A stretch of DNA of 49,436 bases from an uncultured Verrucomicrobiota bacterium (GCA_937894935.1 CALAYC010000074.1:1-49436), one strand, 5' to 3'; positions 23,043-32,857 are shown, counted from the first letter of the stretch. Made by a program: numbers and translations. The notes: a model not told the origin generated them from the sequence alone.

Positions 23043-23864
23043 GTGAGTGCCACTGTGGAAACGATTGGATTGATTGCGGGAAATCGGTCGCTGCCGTTGT
23101 TGTTTGCGAAACAGGCGCGGGCGGCGGGAGTAAAGCGCATTGTTGCCGTGGCGTTTGAAGGCGAGACCGAGCAAACCATCACTTCGCTGGTGGATGAAGT
23201 GGTGTGGATTAAAGTCGGGCAGCTTTCCAAGATGATTTCGGCGTTCACGGATCGCGGCGTGAAGCAATGCGTGATGCTCGGTCAGATTGCGCCAAAGAAT
23301 CTTTATGACGTGCGCCCCGATTTGCGGGCGATGGCGGTTCTGTTCCGACTCAAAGAACGTAATGCGCACACAATTTTCGGAGCAATTGCTGATGAGTTGA
23401 AAAAGGATGGCGTGGAGTTGATTGAAGCGACGCCGTGGTTGCAGCCGCTGATGCCGGGGGCGGGTTTTCGCCTGGGGCGAAAACTTTCCGATGAACAGCG
23501 AGGCGATTTGGAATTTGGATTTCGGATTGCGAAGGAAATTTCGCGATTAGAAATCGGGCAACTGGTTGTGGTCAAAGAAGGCACGGTGCTCGCAGTGGAA
23601 GGTTTTGAAGGGACGGACAAGTGTCTCGCGCGCGGTGGAGAACTGGCTGGAAAGAACGGTGGCGCTGTTGCGGTGAAAGTGGCGAAAGTGAATCACGACA
23701 TGCGTTTCGACGTGCCGTGCATCGGGCCGAAGACGTTGGAAACCTGCGCGCAATCCGGAGTCGCAGTGCTGGCGTTTGAAGCTGGACGCAGTTTGCTGTT
23801 AGAGCCTGAGGTTTGCGCAGCTTTGGCGGACAAATACAAACTGGCAGTAACGACAGTGGGCTGA
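23043..23864 (+). CDS. lpxI: UDP-2,3-diacylglucosamine diphosphatase LpxI
   Basis: Hydrolyses UDP-2,3-diacylglucosamine to lipid X and UMP in lipid A synthesis, the LpxI alternative to LpxH. The product has IGLIAGNRSLPLLFAKQARA at the start, VMLGQIAPKNLYDVRPDLRA, and the C-terminal domain with VVVKEGTVLAVEGFEGTDKC and FDVPCIGPKTLE. The frame is open back to 22968 but there runs through the terminator, so I choose the GTG at 23043, which gives 273 aa, the usual length. Its presence implies a Gram-negative outer membrane with lipid A. Confidence 0.9.
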   Translation: MSATVETIGLIAGNRSLPLLFAKQARAAGVKRIVAVAFEGETEQTITSLVDEVVWIKVGQLSKMISAFTDRGVKQCVMLGQIAPKNLYDVRPDLRAMAVLFRLKERNAHTIFGAIADELKKDGVELIEATPWLQPLMPGAGFRLGRKLSDEQRGDLEFGFRIAKEISRLEIGQLVVVKEGTVLAVEGFEGTDKCLARGGELAGKNGGAVAVKVAKVNHDMRFDVPCIGPKTLETCAQSGVAVLAFEAGRSLLLEPEVCAALADKYKLAVTTVG

Positions 23865-24031
23865 GCAGCGTGCTTTGAACTCAGAGTTCACGCTTCATTG
23901 CGCCAGAGTTTTTGACGCTTCAGCCAAACTTCCCTCGTTTTCTTCACGACTACGGCGTTTTTGCGCTGGTTGATTCACTCCAAGATTGCTTGCCGCATCT
24001 GAATCGAGTTTCATCTTGCCTGCTATACACT

Positions 24032-27000
24032 ATGAGTTCGCCGAAATCTTTGTCTGCTGCGTCCGATCGTCCCCGCAAACTGCTGGTTGCCAATCGAAGT
24101 GAAATCGCGATTCGCGTTTTTCGCGCCGCGACGGAACTGGGTTTGCGAACCATAGCGATTTACGCGCAGGAGGACCGTTTGGCGATTCATCGATTCAAAG
24201 CCGACGAAGCGTATGTGATCGGCGAAGGCAAAGGCCCGGTCGGTGCGTATCTTGATATTCCGAGCATCATCACGCTCGCGAAAGAGAAGGGCGTGGATTT
24301 CATTCATCCGGGGTACGGTTTTCTGTCGGAGAACGCTGAGTTTGCGAAAGCCTGCGCTGAAGCGGGCATTACTTTCGTTGGGCCGCGCGTGGAGTTGTTG
24401 CGAATGATGGGCGACAAAACTGCGGCGCGCGCTTTGGCGCAAAAAGTCGGCGTGCCGACATTGCCTGGAACTGAAGAGCCGATTGAGGATCGCAGCACTG
24501 CGTTGAAGGTCGCCAAGGAAATTGGTTTTCCGCTCATCATCAAAGCAGCGTTTGGTGGCGGTGGCCGGGGAATGCGCGTGGTGACCAAAGCCGGTGACCT
24601 GGCTGATTTACTTGATGAAGCGCAAGGCGAAGCGGGGCGCGCGTTTGGTAATCCGGCGGTGTTCTTAGAGCGTTATATTCCGCGTGCGAAACATATCGAG
24701 GTGCAGATTCTTGGTGACAAACACGGCAACGTCGTTCATCTGCACGAACGGGATTGCTCGGTGCAGCGGCGTCACCAGAAGGTGATTGAAATCGCGCCGA
24801 GTGTGGAACTCGACGAAACGGTGCGGACGGAACTTTGCGCGGCGGCGGTGAAGTTGTGTAAAGAGATCAGTTACGACAACGCGGGCACGGTCGAATTTCT
24901 TTACGACCAGGACACGAAGGAATGGTTCTTCATCGAGATGAACCCACGCATTCAGGTTGAGCACACAGTGACCGAAGTCATCACCGGCGTGGACCTCGTG
25001 CGATCGCAGATTTTGATCGCGGACGGCAAGCGGATGCACAGCGATGAGGTGGGAGTTCCCGCGCAAGCTGACATTCCGCGCAACGGTTACGCGGTGCAAT
25101 GCCGCATCACGACGGAAGATCCGGAGAGCAAGTTTCAACCGGATTACGGTCGCATTCTGACCTATCGCTCGGCAGGTGGTTTTGGGGTTCGGCTCGATGG
25201 TGGTATGGGCTACGCGGGTGCGGTGATTACGCCGTTTTACGATTCGCTGCTGGTGAAGTTGACAGTGAGCGGACCGACGTTCGCCGCAGCGTTGCAACGT
25301 ATGGAGCGCGCACTGACGGAGTTCCGGATTCGCGGCGTGAAGACGAACATTCCGTTTCTTGAGAACGTGATTCACAACGACACGTTCAAGAGCGGACAGG
25401 CTTCGACGACGTTGATTGATACGACGCCGGAGTTGTTCAAGCTGAAACCGCGGCGGGATCGTGCGACGAAGCTGTTGACCTTTTTGGCGGACGTAACGGT
25501 GAATGGGAATCCGCACGCGAAACGTTATGTGCCGAAGGAACTGCTGCCGGCCGCGCGGGTGCCGGATTTTGATCACAAGCAAACGCCGCCTCCGGGAACG
25601 CGACAATTATTGCTCGAGCTGGGACCGAAAAAATTTGCGGCCTGGACACTCAAGCAGAAGCAATTGCTGATTACTTCCACGACGTTTCGTGATGCGCATC
25701 AATCGCTCTTCGCGACGCGGCTCCGCACGTATGACATGTTGGCAGTGGCGGATGCGGTAGCGCGACGGACGCCAAATCTTTACAGCTTGGAAATGTGGGG
25801 TGGTGCGACGTTCGACACGGCGTTGCGCTTTTTGCACGAAGATCCGTGGGCGCGGTTGCGAGCGTTGCGGGCGAAGATTCCGAATATCTGTTTTCAGATG
25901 TTGTTCCGCGGCTCGAATGCGGTGGGTTACTCGAATTATCCGGATAACGCGGTGGCCGGTTTTGTGAAACACGCGGCCGAAGCGGGTATGGATATTTTCC
26001 GCATTTTCGATTCGCTGAATTATCTGCCGAATCTCAAGGTTGCGATGGAAGCGGTGCAGGAAACGCACGCGGTTTGCGAAGGTGCAATCTGTTATACGGG
26101 TAACATTCTCGATCCGAAGCGCGCTAAGTATTCGCTCAAGTATTACATCAAGCTCGCCAAAGAGTTGGAGCAGATGGGGGCACACATTCTCGCGATTAAA
26201 GACATGGCGGGTTTGTGCAAACCGGAAGCGGCGCGTGTGTTGGTGAAAGCGCTGAAGGAAGAGATTGGCGTTCCGATTCATTTTCATACGCACGATACAA
26301 GCGGCATCGCCGCAGCAAGTGTGTTGAGCGCAGCGGAGGCGGGCGTGGACATCGTTGATTTGGCGATTGCGCCGATGAGCGGTTCGACGAGTCAACCGAA
26401 CATGAATTCCATCGTAGCGGCGCTGCAATTCACCAAGCGCGATACCGGCGTGGACCTGGATACGTTGAACGAGTTTGCAGATTATTGGGAACTGGTGCGG
26501 ACGTATTACGCGCCATTCGATACGGCACCAAAAGCGGGAAGCGCGGAAGTTTATCTGCACGAAATGCCGGGTGGGCAATTCACGAATCTGAAAGAGCAGG
26601 CGGCGGCAATGGGGCTGGCGAGTCGTTGGCCGGAGATTGCGCGCACGTATGCCGAAGTGAATCAGTTGTTTGGCGACATCGTGAAAGTCACGCCGAGCAG
26701 CAAGGTGGTCGGCGATATGACGATGTTTCTCATCACGCGGGGAATTAAACCGGCGGATGTGTTGAACCTCGAACCGGGCAGCGTGCCGTTTCCGGAATCG
26801 GTAATTGATATGTTGAGCGGCGGATTGGGGCAGCCGCTCGGTGGCTGGCCGAAGAAGTTGCAACGCGTGGTGTTGGGAGATCGCAAGCCGATTAAAGGTC
26901 GCCCCGGCGTGAATCTGAAGCCGTTGAACTTTAAGAAAATTCAGGACGAACTCACGACTCGGTTGAAGCATGACGCGACGTTGGACGATGTGTTCAGTCA

Positions 27001-27514
27001 CGTGATGTATCCCGAGGTGTTTGCGGATTACGCGAAAAAGGTTGCGGCGAATGGCGATTTGTCGGTGTTGCCGACGCCGGCATTTTTCTACGGCATGAAA
27101 CCCGGGCAGGAAATTTCGATTGATATCGAGCCGGGCAAAACGTTGTTCATTCGCCTGGTGAACATCGGAGACGTGGATGCGGAAGGGAAACGCAACGTGA
27201 ACTTCGAATTGAACGGCATGAGCCGGCAATTGTCGATTCCGGACAAATCCGTGAAGCCGACCGTGAAGGCGCGGGCGAAAGCTGATCCGAGCAAGCCACG
27301 AGAAGTCGGTGCGCCGATTCCGGGATTGGTGACGGCGTTGTCCGTGAGCGTGGGTGCGAAAGTAGCGAAGGGCGATAAACTCGCAACGCTCGAAGCGATG
27401 AAAATGCAAACGACGATTTACGCGCCATGCGATGGCGTGGTAGGCGAATTGGCGGTGCACGTTGGTGATGCCGTCGAAAGCAAGGATTTGCTGCTGAAAT
27501 TGCGGGAGGCTTAA
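24032..27514 (+). CDS. pyc: pyruvate carboxylase
   Basis: Biotin enzyme that makes oxaloacetate from pyruvate, bicarbonate and ATP (anaplerosis). The start at 24032 (MSSPKSLSAASDRPRKLLVA) leaves 1160 aa, the full single-chain form. Biotin carboxylase spans about 15-470 (LLVANRSEIAIRVFRAATEL, FGGGGRGMRVV, FIEMNPRIQVEHTVTE). The carboxyltransferase spans about 550-820 (TTFRDAHQSLFATRLRT, FHTHDTSG with metal-binding histidines). The C-terminal biotinyl domain has EAMKMQT with biotin site K1124. The upstream in-frame 40 codons have no homology. It ends just before the FG-GAP gene and may be co-transcribed with it. Confidence 0.96.
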   Translation: MSSPKSLSAASDRPRKLLVANRSEIAIRVFRAATELGLRTIAIYAQEDRLAIHRFKADEAYVIGEGKGPVGAYLDIPSIITLAKEKGVDFIHPGYGFLSENAEFAKACAEAGITFVGPRVELLRMMGDKTAARALAQKVGVPTLPGTEEPIEDRSTALKVAKEIGFPLIIKAAFGGGGRGMRVVTKAGDLADLLDEAQGEAGRAFGNPAVFLERYIPRAKHIEVQILGDKHGNVVHLHERDCSVQRRHQKVIEIAPSVELDETVRTELCAAAVKLCKEISYDNAGTVEFLYDQDTKEWFFIEMNPRIQVEHTVTEVITGVDLVRSQILIADGKRMHSDEVGVPAQADIPRNGYAVQCRITTEDPESKFQPDYGRILTYRSAGGFGVRLDGGMGYAGAVITPFYDSLLVKLTVSGPTFAAALQRMERALTEFRIRGVKTNIPFLENVIHNDTFKSGQASTTLIDTTPELFKLKPRRDRATKLLTFLADVTVNGNPHAKRYVPKELLPAARVPDFDHKQTPPPGTRQLLLELGPKKFAAWTLKQKQLLITSTTFRDAHQSLFATRLRTYDMLAVADAVARRTPNLYSLEMWGGATFDTALRFLHEDPWARLRALRAKIPNICFQMLFRGSNAVGYSNYPDNAVAGFVKHAAEAGMDIFRIFDSLNYLPNLKVAMEAVQETHAVCEGAICYTGNILDPKRAKYSLKYYIKLAKELEQMGAHILAIKDMAGLCKPEAARVLVKALKEEIGVPIHFHTHDTSGIAAASVLSAAEAGVDIVDLAIAPMSGSTSQPNMNSIVAALQFTKRDTGVDLDTLNEFADYWELVRTYYAPFDTAPKAGSAEVYLHEMPGGQFTNLKEQAAAMGLASRWPEIARTYAEVNQLFGDIVKVTPSSKVVGDMTMFLITRGIKPADVLNLEPGSVPFPESVIDMLSGGLGQPLGGWPKKLQRVVLGDRKPIKGRPGVNLKPLNFKKIQDELTTRLKHDATLDDVFSHVMYPEVFADYAKKVAANGDLSVLPTPAFFYGMKPGQEISIDIEPGKTLFIRLVNIGDVDAEGKRNVNFELNGMSRQLSIPDKSVKPTVKARAKADPSKPREVGAPIPGLVTALSVSVGAKVAKGDKLATLEAMKMQTTIYAPCDGVVGELAVHVGDAVESKDLLLKLREA

Positions 27515-27568
27515 CCCTCCGTGAAAATCCTCGCCAAGCTCCGGACTGATTGGCACTTTGCGCAAAGC

Positions 27569-29899
27569 ATGAGAACGACGACTTATTGGGTCTATGCGGT
27601 GATTTTGGCGTTCGTGTCAGCCAGCGGCTTTCCGGCCCGGGCGAAGGAGATTACCAATCGCTTCAGTTTTACCGGCCGGGAAATTTTTCCCATCGCGTCC
27701 CAAGTCGGGATGATTCATGCCGCCGATATTGATGGCGACGGATTGAACGACCTGGTGATTGCCAATAACACGCGTTCGCGCATCACGCTGCTTTACAATC
27801 AAACCGGCAAAACCAACGAAGCAGCGAAACGCGTCGTGGCGCGGCGCGAGGTGAACGATCTGCCGCCGGATTCCCGCTTTCGTCTGGATGCGATTCCGTC
27901 CGAGAAACGCATCGGCGGATTGGTGGTTGAAGATTTGAACAGCGACGGTCGCCCGGACATTGCCTACTACGGCGAGCCGAAAGAACTGTTGGTAATCTAC
28001 AACGAAGGCACGAATGGCTGGAGCGCGCCGAAACGTTGGGCGATTGAAGACGGGCAGATGTCGCCGAATGCTTTCACTTCAGGTGACATCAATGGTGACG
28101 GACGCAGGGATCTCGTGTTGCTTTCGGAAAACCACTTTTACTTCATCAAACAAAAAGAAGACGGCACGTTGGGCGAGGCGGAGAAAATGCCGTTGTCATC
28201 GATCGCACGCTCGGTGCAGGTGTTGGACCTGGATGGCGATAAACGCAATGATCTTTTGTTTGTCATGTTCGACAGCGCGACGCCGTTCCGCATCCGATTG
28301 CAACAGGCGGATGGACAATTCGGTCCAGAGTTGTATTTCAAGTTGCCGCCGATTCACGCGTATTGGGGCGACGTCCTCGACGATGGTAAGCAGGCCTACG
28401 TGATGAGCATCACGCGGGATTCGGGGCGCGCACAGATCGCGCGATTTGAACGCAAACCGGCGGAAGCGTTGTCGGGTGATTTCAAAGAAGGCCAATTTCA
28501 GGTGATGCCATTGGAGCGTTCGGACAAATCGAAGCGCGGCCTGGTCTGGGCAGACGTAAATGGCGATGGCCGAACTGACCTGTTGGTAGCAGAGCCGGAA
28601 CGCGGCCAGGTTTCGTTCTACGAACAAAAACCGGATGGTTCATTGGCGTCGCCGCGTGCTTATCCCACGTTGGCAGGCGTGAGTGAAATCGCCGTAGCGG
28701 ATTGGGATGGCGACGGCAAAGCGGAGGTCTTTTTACTCAGCGCTGATGAACGACAGGTAGGTATCACGCGATTGGATGAGAATCAACGGCTGCCGTTTCC
28801 CGAGTTGATTCAGTTGGATGGACGGCCATTGGCGCTGGCTGTAGGTGCTTTGCAAGCAGGAGCAAAACCGACGCTCGCGGTAATCGTCGCAGGCACTGAT
28901 GATCGTCGCGTATTGGTTACGCGTTCGGCAGACGGCACGGTGAAGACTCAGAAGCTGAACGAGAACTTCCGCTCCAATCCGAGCACGTTGCAATTTCACG
29001 ACGCGAACCAGGATGGACTGAATGACCTCATCGCTTTAGTGCCGTACGAGAAGGTGAAGGTGTTGTTGCAAACGCGCGGTGGCGAGGAGTTGTTTGCTGA
29101 GCACGATGTTGCGCCGCCGGGCGGTACGGTGGAACAACCGTGGTTGAGCGTGGCGGATGTAGATGGCGACGGTAAAGCGGAGTTGTTGATGACGCAGAAG
29201 AATTTTTTGCGCGCGGTGGTGTTAAAAGCAGATGCGACGGCGACGAATAAATCCGATTGGGTTTTTCAGGTGAAGGAACAGATTAACGGCGCGGCGAGCA
29301 ATTCGCGGTTAACCGGTGCGGTAGCTGTGCCGCACAGCGATGCAACGAACGGTGCAGTGTCTGCGTTGTTCCTGTTAGACGCGGAACGCAAGGCGTTGAC
29401 ATTGTGTGAACGCGATGCCGCTGGCGTGTGGCAGGTTGTGCGCAATATTCCGCTGCCGGTCGCAAACTTTAACGGACTCGAAGCGGTTGCGTGGGGTGGT
29501 GACAAACCCAACAGTGTTGCGTTTCTCGGCGTGAACATGGTGGCCTGGATGGCGTTGACCGGTGACGTCTGGGAATTGCAAGCGCTCGACGGTTACGAAA
29601 CGCCGATCAAAGACGGTTTCCTGAACGATCTCATTACTGGCGATTTGAACAACGATGGTCGCAAAGATCTGGTTTTCATGGAAACGGCGAAAAACCATAT
29701 TGATCTCGTCGTCTTCGATGAAAATCAGAAGCTTGTGCCAGGCGATCGCTGGCAGGTGTTCGAGCAAAAATCATTTCAACGTCGCGGGGGCGATATGCCT
29801 GAGCCGCGCGAAGCCTTGGTCGCGGATTTAACCGGCGACGGCAAAAACGATCTCGCGGTAGTCGTGCACGACCGGATTATTGTTTATCCGCAGGAATAG
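27569..29899 (+). CDS. exported FG-GAP/VCBS-repeat beta-propeller protein
   Basis: The start at 27569 is chosen because it opens directly into a signal peptide (MRTTTYWVYAVILAFVSASG, cut near ARA|KEI). An in-frame ATG at 27521 would add 16 non-signal residues. About ten FG-GAP-type calcium loops are visible, such as DIDGDGLNDLVIAN, DLNSDGRPDIAYYG, DINGDGRRDLVLLS, DWDGDGKAEVFLLS, DANQDGLNDLIALV, DLNNDGRKDLVFME and DLTGDGKNDLAVVV. They imply an integrin-like propeller on the cell surface or in the periplasm. Length is 776 aa. Such proteins are abundant in this phylum. Substrate or partner is unknown. It lies 54 bp after pyc, in the same direction. Confidence 0.9.
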   Translation: MRTTTYWVYAVILAFVSASGFPARAKEITNRFSFTGREIFPIASQVGMIHAADIDGDGLNDLVIANNTRSRITLLYNQTGKTNEAAKRVVARREVNDLPPDSRFRLDAIPSEKRIGGLVVEDLNSDGRPDIAYYGEPKELLVIYNEGTNGWSAPKRWAIEDGQMSPNAFTSGDINGDGRRDLVLLSENHFYFIKQKEDGTLGEAEKMPLSSIARSVQVLDLDGDKRNDLLFVMFDSATPFRIRLQQADGQFGPELYFKLPPIHAYWGDVLDDGKQAYVMSITRDSGRAQIARFERKPAEALSGDFKEGQFQVMPLERSDKSKRGLVWADVNGDGRTDLLVAEPERGQVSFYEQKPDGSLASPRAYPTLAGVSEIAVADWDGDGKAEVFLLSADERQVGITRLDENQRLPFPELIQLDGRPLALAVGALQAGAKPTLAVIVAGTDDRRVLVTRSADGTVKTQKLNENFRSNPSTLQFHDANQDGLNDLIALVPYEKVKVLLQTRGGEELFAEHDVAPPGGTVEQPWLSVADVDGDGKAELLMTQKNFLRAVVLKADATATNKSDWVFQVKEQINGAASNSRLTGAVAVPHSDATNGAVSALFLLDAERKALTLCERDAAGVWQVVRNIPLPVANFNGLEAVAWGGDKPNSVAFLGVNMVAWMALTGDVWELQALDGYETPIKDGFLNDLITGDLNNDGRKDLVFMETAKNHIDLVVFDENQKLVPGDRWQVFEQKSFQRRGGDMPEPREALVADLTGDGKNDLAVVVHDRIIVYPQE

Positions 29900-30046
29900 A
29901 GCTTCCGAGGGGGCGCGTAGCCGTAAAACCCTTGCGGCTGATAAAAAGCTTTCATCTCGGCCAACGCAAGTGGACAAATCTGCGGAGAAGATTCGCTGAA
30001 TTTGCATTGCAGCCGGGCGGCGCGTTGGCAATCTCTTGCCGATTTA

Positions 30047-31396
30047 ATGAAGCAGAAACTCAAAGTCATCGAAGGCTCAATCGTCGCGCCGCAAGGTTTT
30101 CTCGCCAGCGGTGTTTTTTGTGACATCAAACGACTCGGCACCGGCAAAGGTTCGCAAAAAGGCAAGAAGCGTGACCTGGCGCTGATTGTTTCGGAAGTGC
30201 CGGCGACGGTTGCGGGCATGTTTACGACAAATCAGATTTGTGCTGCACCGGTGAAAGTTTGCGTCGAGCGCGTTAAGCGCGGCGTGGCGCAGGCGATTGT
30301 GGTGAACTCCGGTAACGCGAATGCGTGCACGGGTAAGCAGGGCATGAAAGACGCGCGCGAAATGACTGCGTTGCTTGCGAAGCAATTGCACCTGCCGGAA
30401 GAACAGGTGTTGGTCGGCAGCACGGGCCGCATCGGAGTAAAGATGCCGATGACGAATGTGAGGACGGGGATTCTCAACGCACTGCAATTGCTGGGTGATG
30501 CGCCCGCGCACGCAGCGGAAGCCGCGGAAGCGATCATGACCAGTGACACTCGACCGAAACAGATCGCGGTGGAGTTTACGCTGGGCGGGAAGAAAGTTCG
30601 GATTGGCGGAATTTGCAAAGGCGCGGGAATGATTCAGCCGGGTATGTCGGCGACGGGAGCTCGACCGGCAGCGCTGCCGCATGGTGGATTGCACGCGACG
30701 ATGTTGTGTTTCATCACAACGGACGTGGCGATCGGAGCGAAGGCGTTGCAAGCGGCGTTGCAAGAAGCGGTGGCGCAGAGTTTCAATCGCATCACTGTCG
30801 ATGGTGACATGAGCACGAACGACACGGTGCTGGTGTTGGCAAATGGACTGGCGGGAAATCCAAAACTGGCGGGGAAAGCAGGCTCATCAAAAGCCTCGGC
30901 GCTTCGAACTTTTCAGGCGGCGCTCAATTACGTTTGTCTCGAACTGGCCAAAATGATTGTGCGCGATGGCGAAGGCGTGCATCGCGTGGTGACGGTGCGA
31001 GTGAATGGTGCAAAAACTATTCAGGATGCGGACGCGGCAGCGCGCGCGGTGGCGAACAGCGCGCTCGTCAAAACGAGTTGGCACGGTGGCGACCCGAATT
31101 GGGGACGCATCATTGACGCGATCGGTTATTCGTCGGCGACAGTGGTCGAAGAAAAAGTGGATATCGGTTACAGCGCGCCGGGGTCGAAAAAGATTTTGTG
31201 GAGTTTGAAACGCGGACAACCGACGAAGGCGACATTCAAACAACTTTGCGCTGCCGTCGCGCCGCCGGAGTTTGAGTTGTACATCAATTTGAATCTCGGC
31301 AAAGCGAGCGCGGTGATGTATGCGGCGGATTTGACCGAAGAATACGTGGATTTCAACAAGGGCGATGTGACGGATCCCGCGACGTTGGGAGGCTGA
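30047..31396 (+). CDS. argJ: bifunctional glutamate N-acetyltransferase / amino-acid acetyltransferase
   Basis: Transfers acetyl from N-acetylornithine to glutamate, recycling it in arginine synthesis; it may also use acetyl-CoA. The start at 30047 gives MKQKLKVIEGSIVAPQGFLA, and 449 aa. Key parts are MFTTNQICAAPV, VNSGNANACTG, GSTGRIGVKMP, KGAGMIQPGM, and the autocleavage site HAT-ML with nucleophile T218, followed by FNRITVDGDMSTNDTVLVLA. The tail ends YVDFNKGDVTDPATLGG instead of the proteobacterial YVxINxxYRT. An 8-bp inverted repeat GCCAACGC/GCGTTGGC (29960-29967, 30022-30029) lies upstream. It is convergent with the MFS gene. Confidence 0.95.
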   Translation: MKQKLKVIEGSIVAPQGFLASGVFCDIKRLGTGKGSQKGKKRDLALIVSEVPATVAGMFTTNQICAAPVKVCVERVKRGVAQAIVVNSGNANACTGKQGMKDAREMTALLAKQLHLPEEQVLVGSTGRIGVKMPMTNVRTGILNALQLLGDAPAHAAEAAEAIMTSDTRPKQIAVEFTLGGKKVRIGGICKGAGMIQPGMSATGARPAALPHGGLHATMLCFITTDVAIGAKALQAALQEAVAQSFNRITVDGDMSTNDTVLVLANGLAGNPKLAGKAGSSKASALRTFQAALNYVCLELAKMIVRDGEGVHRVVTVRVNGAKTIQDADAAARAVANSALVKTSWHGGDPNWGRIIDAIGYSSATVVEEKVDIGYSAPGSKKILWSLKRGQPTKATFKQLCAAVAPPEFELYINLNLGKASAVMYAADLTEEYVDFNKGDVTDPATLGG

Positions 31397-31397
31397 G

Positions 31398-32642
31398 TCA
31401 GTCGGAGACTTCTTCCGTCAAGGCAGCGGCGGGTTTGCCGCCGCGCCCGGCGCGAATTTCCGGAATGAGAATCAGTGTTGCCACGAAAATCATTCCGGCG
31501 CCGATCCAACTGATAGTGGAGACGGAAAACCGTTGGGCGAGTTCAAAAACGACGAACGGGGCGAGCACGCCGCGTAGGCCGGTGAAGAATGTATGCACGC
31601 TCATGTAGTCTGCCACGCGCTCGTGGGGAGCAAATTTCGTGACCCATAAACTCCACGCGACGTCGCCGCCCGCATTGGAAATTCCATAAATGATGGCGCC
31701 GCCAATCAGCCAGCCGAAGTGGTCGCCACCGAAAAAGGAGAGCATGCCGAGAGCGAATCCGGTGTTGAGCAGAATTCGCAGCACAAAAAAGTTCATGCGA
31801 TCAAAGAGCCAGCCCCAGATCGGGCTCATGATGAGGCGCGCGAGATTTGGGACGACGGCGAGGAGCAGGGCGATTTCCGCGGTTGTGAGCGGATGTCCGT
31901 TCCACGTGACGCCATATTTCACGTTGGCGAGATAATCCACGCGCAGCGGACCAATCATCAGATTCGCGAAGCCCATCAGCATCCACATGATTAGCGTGCG
32001 ACGGAAGAGCGCGTCATCGCGCACGAACCGCAGGGCGCGGAATGGATGCGTGCCGCCGGAGACGTTGAGCGGTTGAGAGGGAATGCGTGACAGACAGAAT
32101 CCCGCGAACGCAAACGCCAAGGCAAAAATGAAGAGCAGCCATTGAAAGCGATGCAGGTTGTCGGTGAGAAATCGCCCCGCGAGTTCACTGAACGTAGCTG
32201 CGGCGATAATGCGCAACATAAACGCGCGGGAGAAAAGTTTGCCTCGTTGATTCTCTGGATAATTCTCCTGATAAACCTGAGTCATTAACGGAATGACCGC
32301 CGATGCGGTCGTCATGGCGATAACGCTGCCAATGACATAGACGGGCAGGACCGGGCATACGATCATCAACGTCAGCCAGGCCGCGCCAAACCAAAGCAGT
32401 CGGGCTGCTGCAATCGAGGTCCGCCAGCGAAGATTTTCGACCTGAGCGACGACCCACGGACCGAGCATGAGTCCGAAGCTTCCGCTGGCGGCGACGAGAG
32501 ATTTCGCGATGTTTTCGGCGTGAAACCAACGGACGGCGATGAGCAGGAGAAATGTGCTGCCGGCGGCTTCCAGAATTCCAGCGGACACTGCCCGCCAACG
32601 TTCGTAGCGATACGTTTGTGCGGTGCGGTCGGTAGCCGTCAT
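31398..32642 (-). CDS. MFS transporter
   Basis: The 414-aa protein has about twelve hydrophobic segments in two halves with a cytoplasmic loop near residue 200 (LSRIPSQPLNVSGG). Visible family features are GSFGLMLGPWVVAQVENLRW after TM2 and LARLIMSPIWGWLFDRMNFF in the second half, equivalent to the GxxxDR motif region. VAWSLWVTKFAPHERVADYM near 330 is a conserved loop. Substrate cannot be told. Its stop is 1 bp from the argJ stop on the opposite strand, so the two genes converge with no terminator space. Confidence 0.85.
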   Translation of the reverse strand: MTATDRTAQTYRYERWRAVSAGILEAAGSTFLLLIAVRWFHAENIAKSLVAASGSFGLMLGPWVVAQVENLRWRTSIAAARLLWFGAAWLTLMIVCPVLPVYVIGSVIAMTTASAVIPLMTQVYQENYPENQRGKLFSRAFMLRIIAAATFSELAGRFLTDNLHRFQWLLFIFALAFAFAGFCLSRIPSQPLNVSGGTHPFRALRFVRDDALFRRTLIMWMLMGFANLMIGPLRVDYLANVKYGVTWNGHPLTTAEIALLLAVVPNLARLIMSPIWGWLFDRMNFFVLRILLNTGFALGMLSFFGGDHFGWLIGGAIIYGISNAGGDVAWSLWVTKFAPHERVADYMSVHTFFTGLRGVLAPFVVFELAQRFSVSTISWIGAGMIFVATLILIPEIRAGRGGKPAAALTEEVSD

Positions 32643-32740
32643 GTCCGGTCAGACTAGTGGAGCAGGAGCGAGGCGGGCAAGAATTCGGTCCGGGGGTATA
32701 ACTGAAATCACCCGACCCCCGAGAGGTGTTTTCTACGGAG

Positions 32741-32779
32741 TTGTCAAGCATTGACAAAGATTGGCAACCCTCTAAGAAT
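32741..32779 (+). promoter_or_regulatory. promoter with palindromic operator-like site for the small RNA
   Basis: TTGACA (32751-32756) is a perfect -35, followed after 17 bases by AAGAAT (32774-32779), predicting a start at about 32786. The -35 lies inside a perfect palindrome TTGTCAA-GCA-TTGACAA (32741-32757), the right size and place for a repressor or activator dimer. The rest of the 346-bp MFS-to-32989 gap also holds GGGGGT/ACCCCC arms at about 32692-32720. No other gene is visible in this gap apart from the RNA locus. Confidence 0.55.
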
Positions 32780-32786
32780 CGACATG

Positions 32787-32857
32787 TTCGGGTAGCAGTA
32801 CGTTTCTTCAGCGGGGTTCCCCACCCCCACCTCCTTGGCGTCTGCTGCCCGAATTTT
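32787..32857 (+). ncRNA. candidate small structured RNA, about 70 nt, unknown family
   Basis: TTCGGGTAGCAG (32787-32798) pairs with CTGCTGCCCGAA (32842-32853), with one G-U pair. After a single bulged base ACG/CGT adds three more pairs. The stem is followed by TTTTT (about 32853-32857). The 5' arm begins at the start point predicted from the promoter at 32751-32779, so transcript start and end coincide with the closing stem. The loop holds GCGGGGTTCCCC and a C-rich run, and encodes no protein. I looked for SRP, 6S, tmRNA and tRNA signatures and did not find them. It might instead be a leader element of the gene at 32989. Confidence 0.5.

Noticed and set aside
24022..24032. TATACA as -10 box of pyruvate carboxylase
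   Set aside because: It is only 2-3 bases from the ATG, so transcription would begin inside the coding sequence; no matching -35 was found.
25607..27565. 652-codon minus-strand frame
   Set aside because: Antisense of pyruvate carboxylase, whose carboxyltransferase and biotinyl domains are clear on the plus strand.
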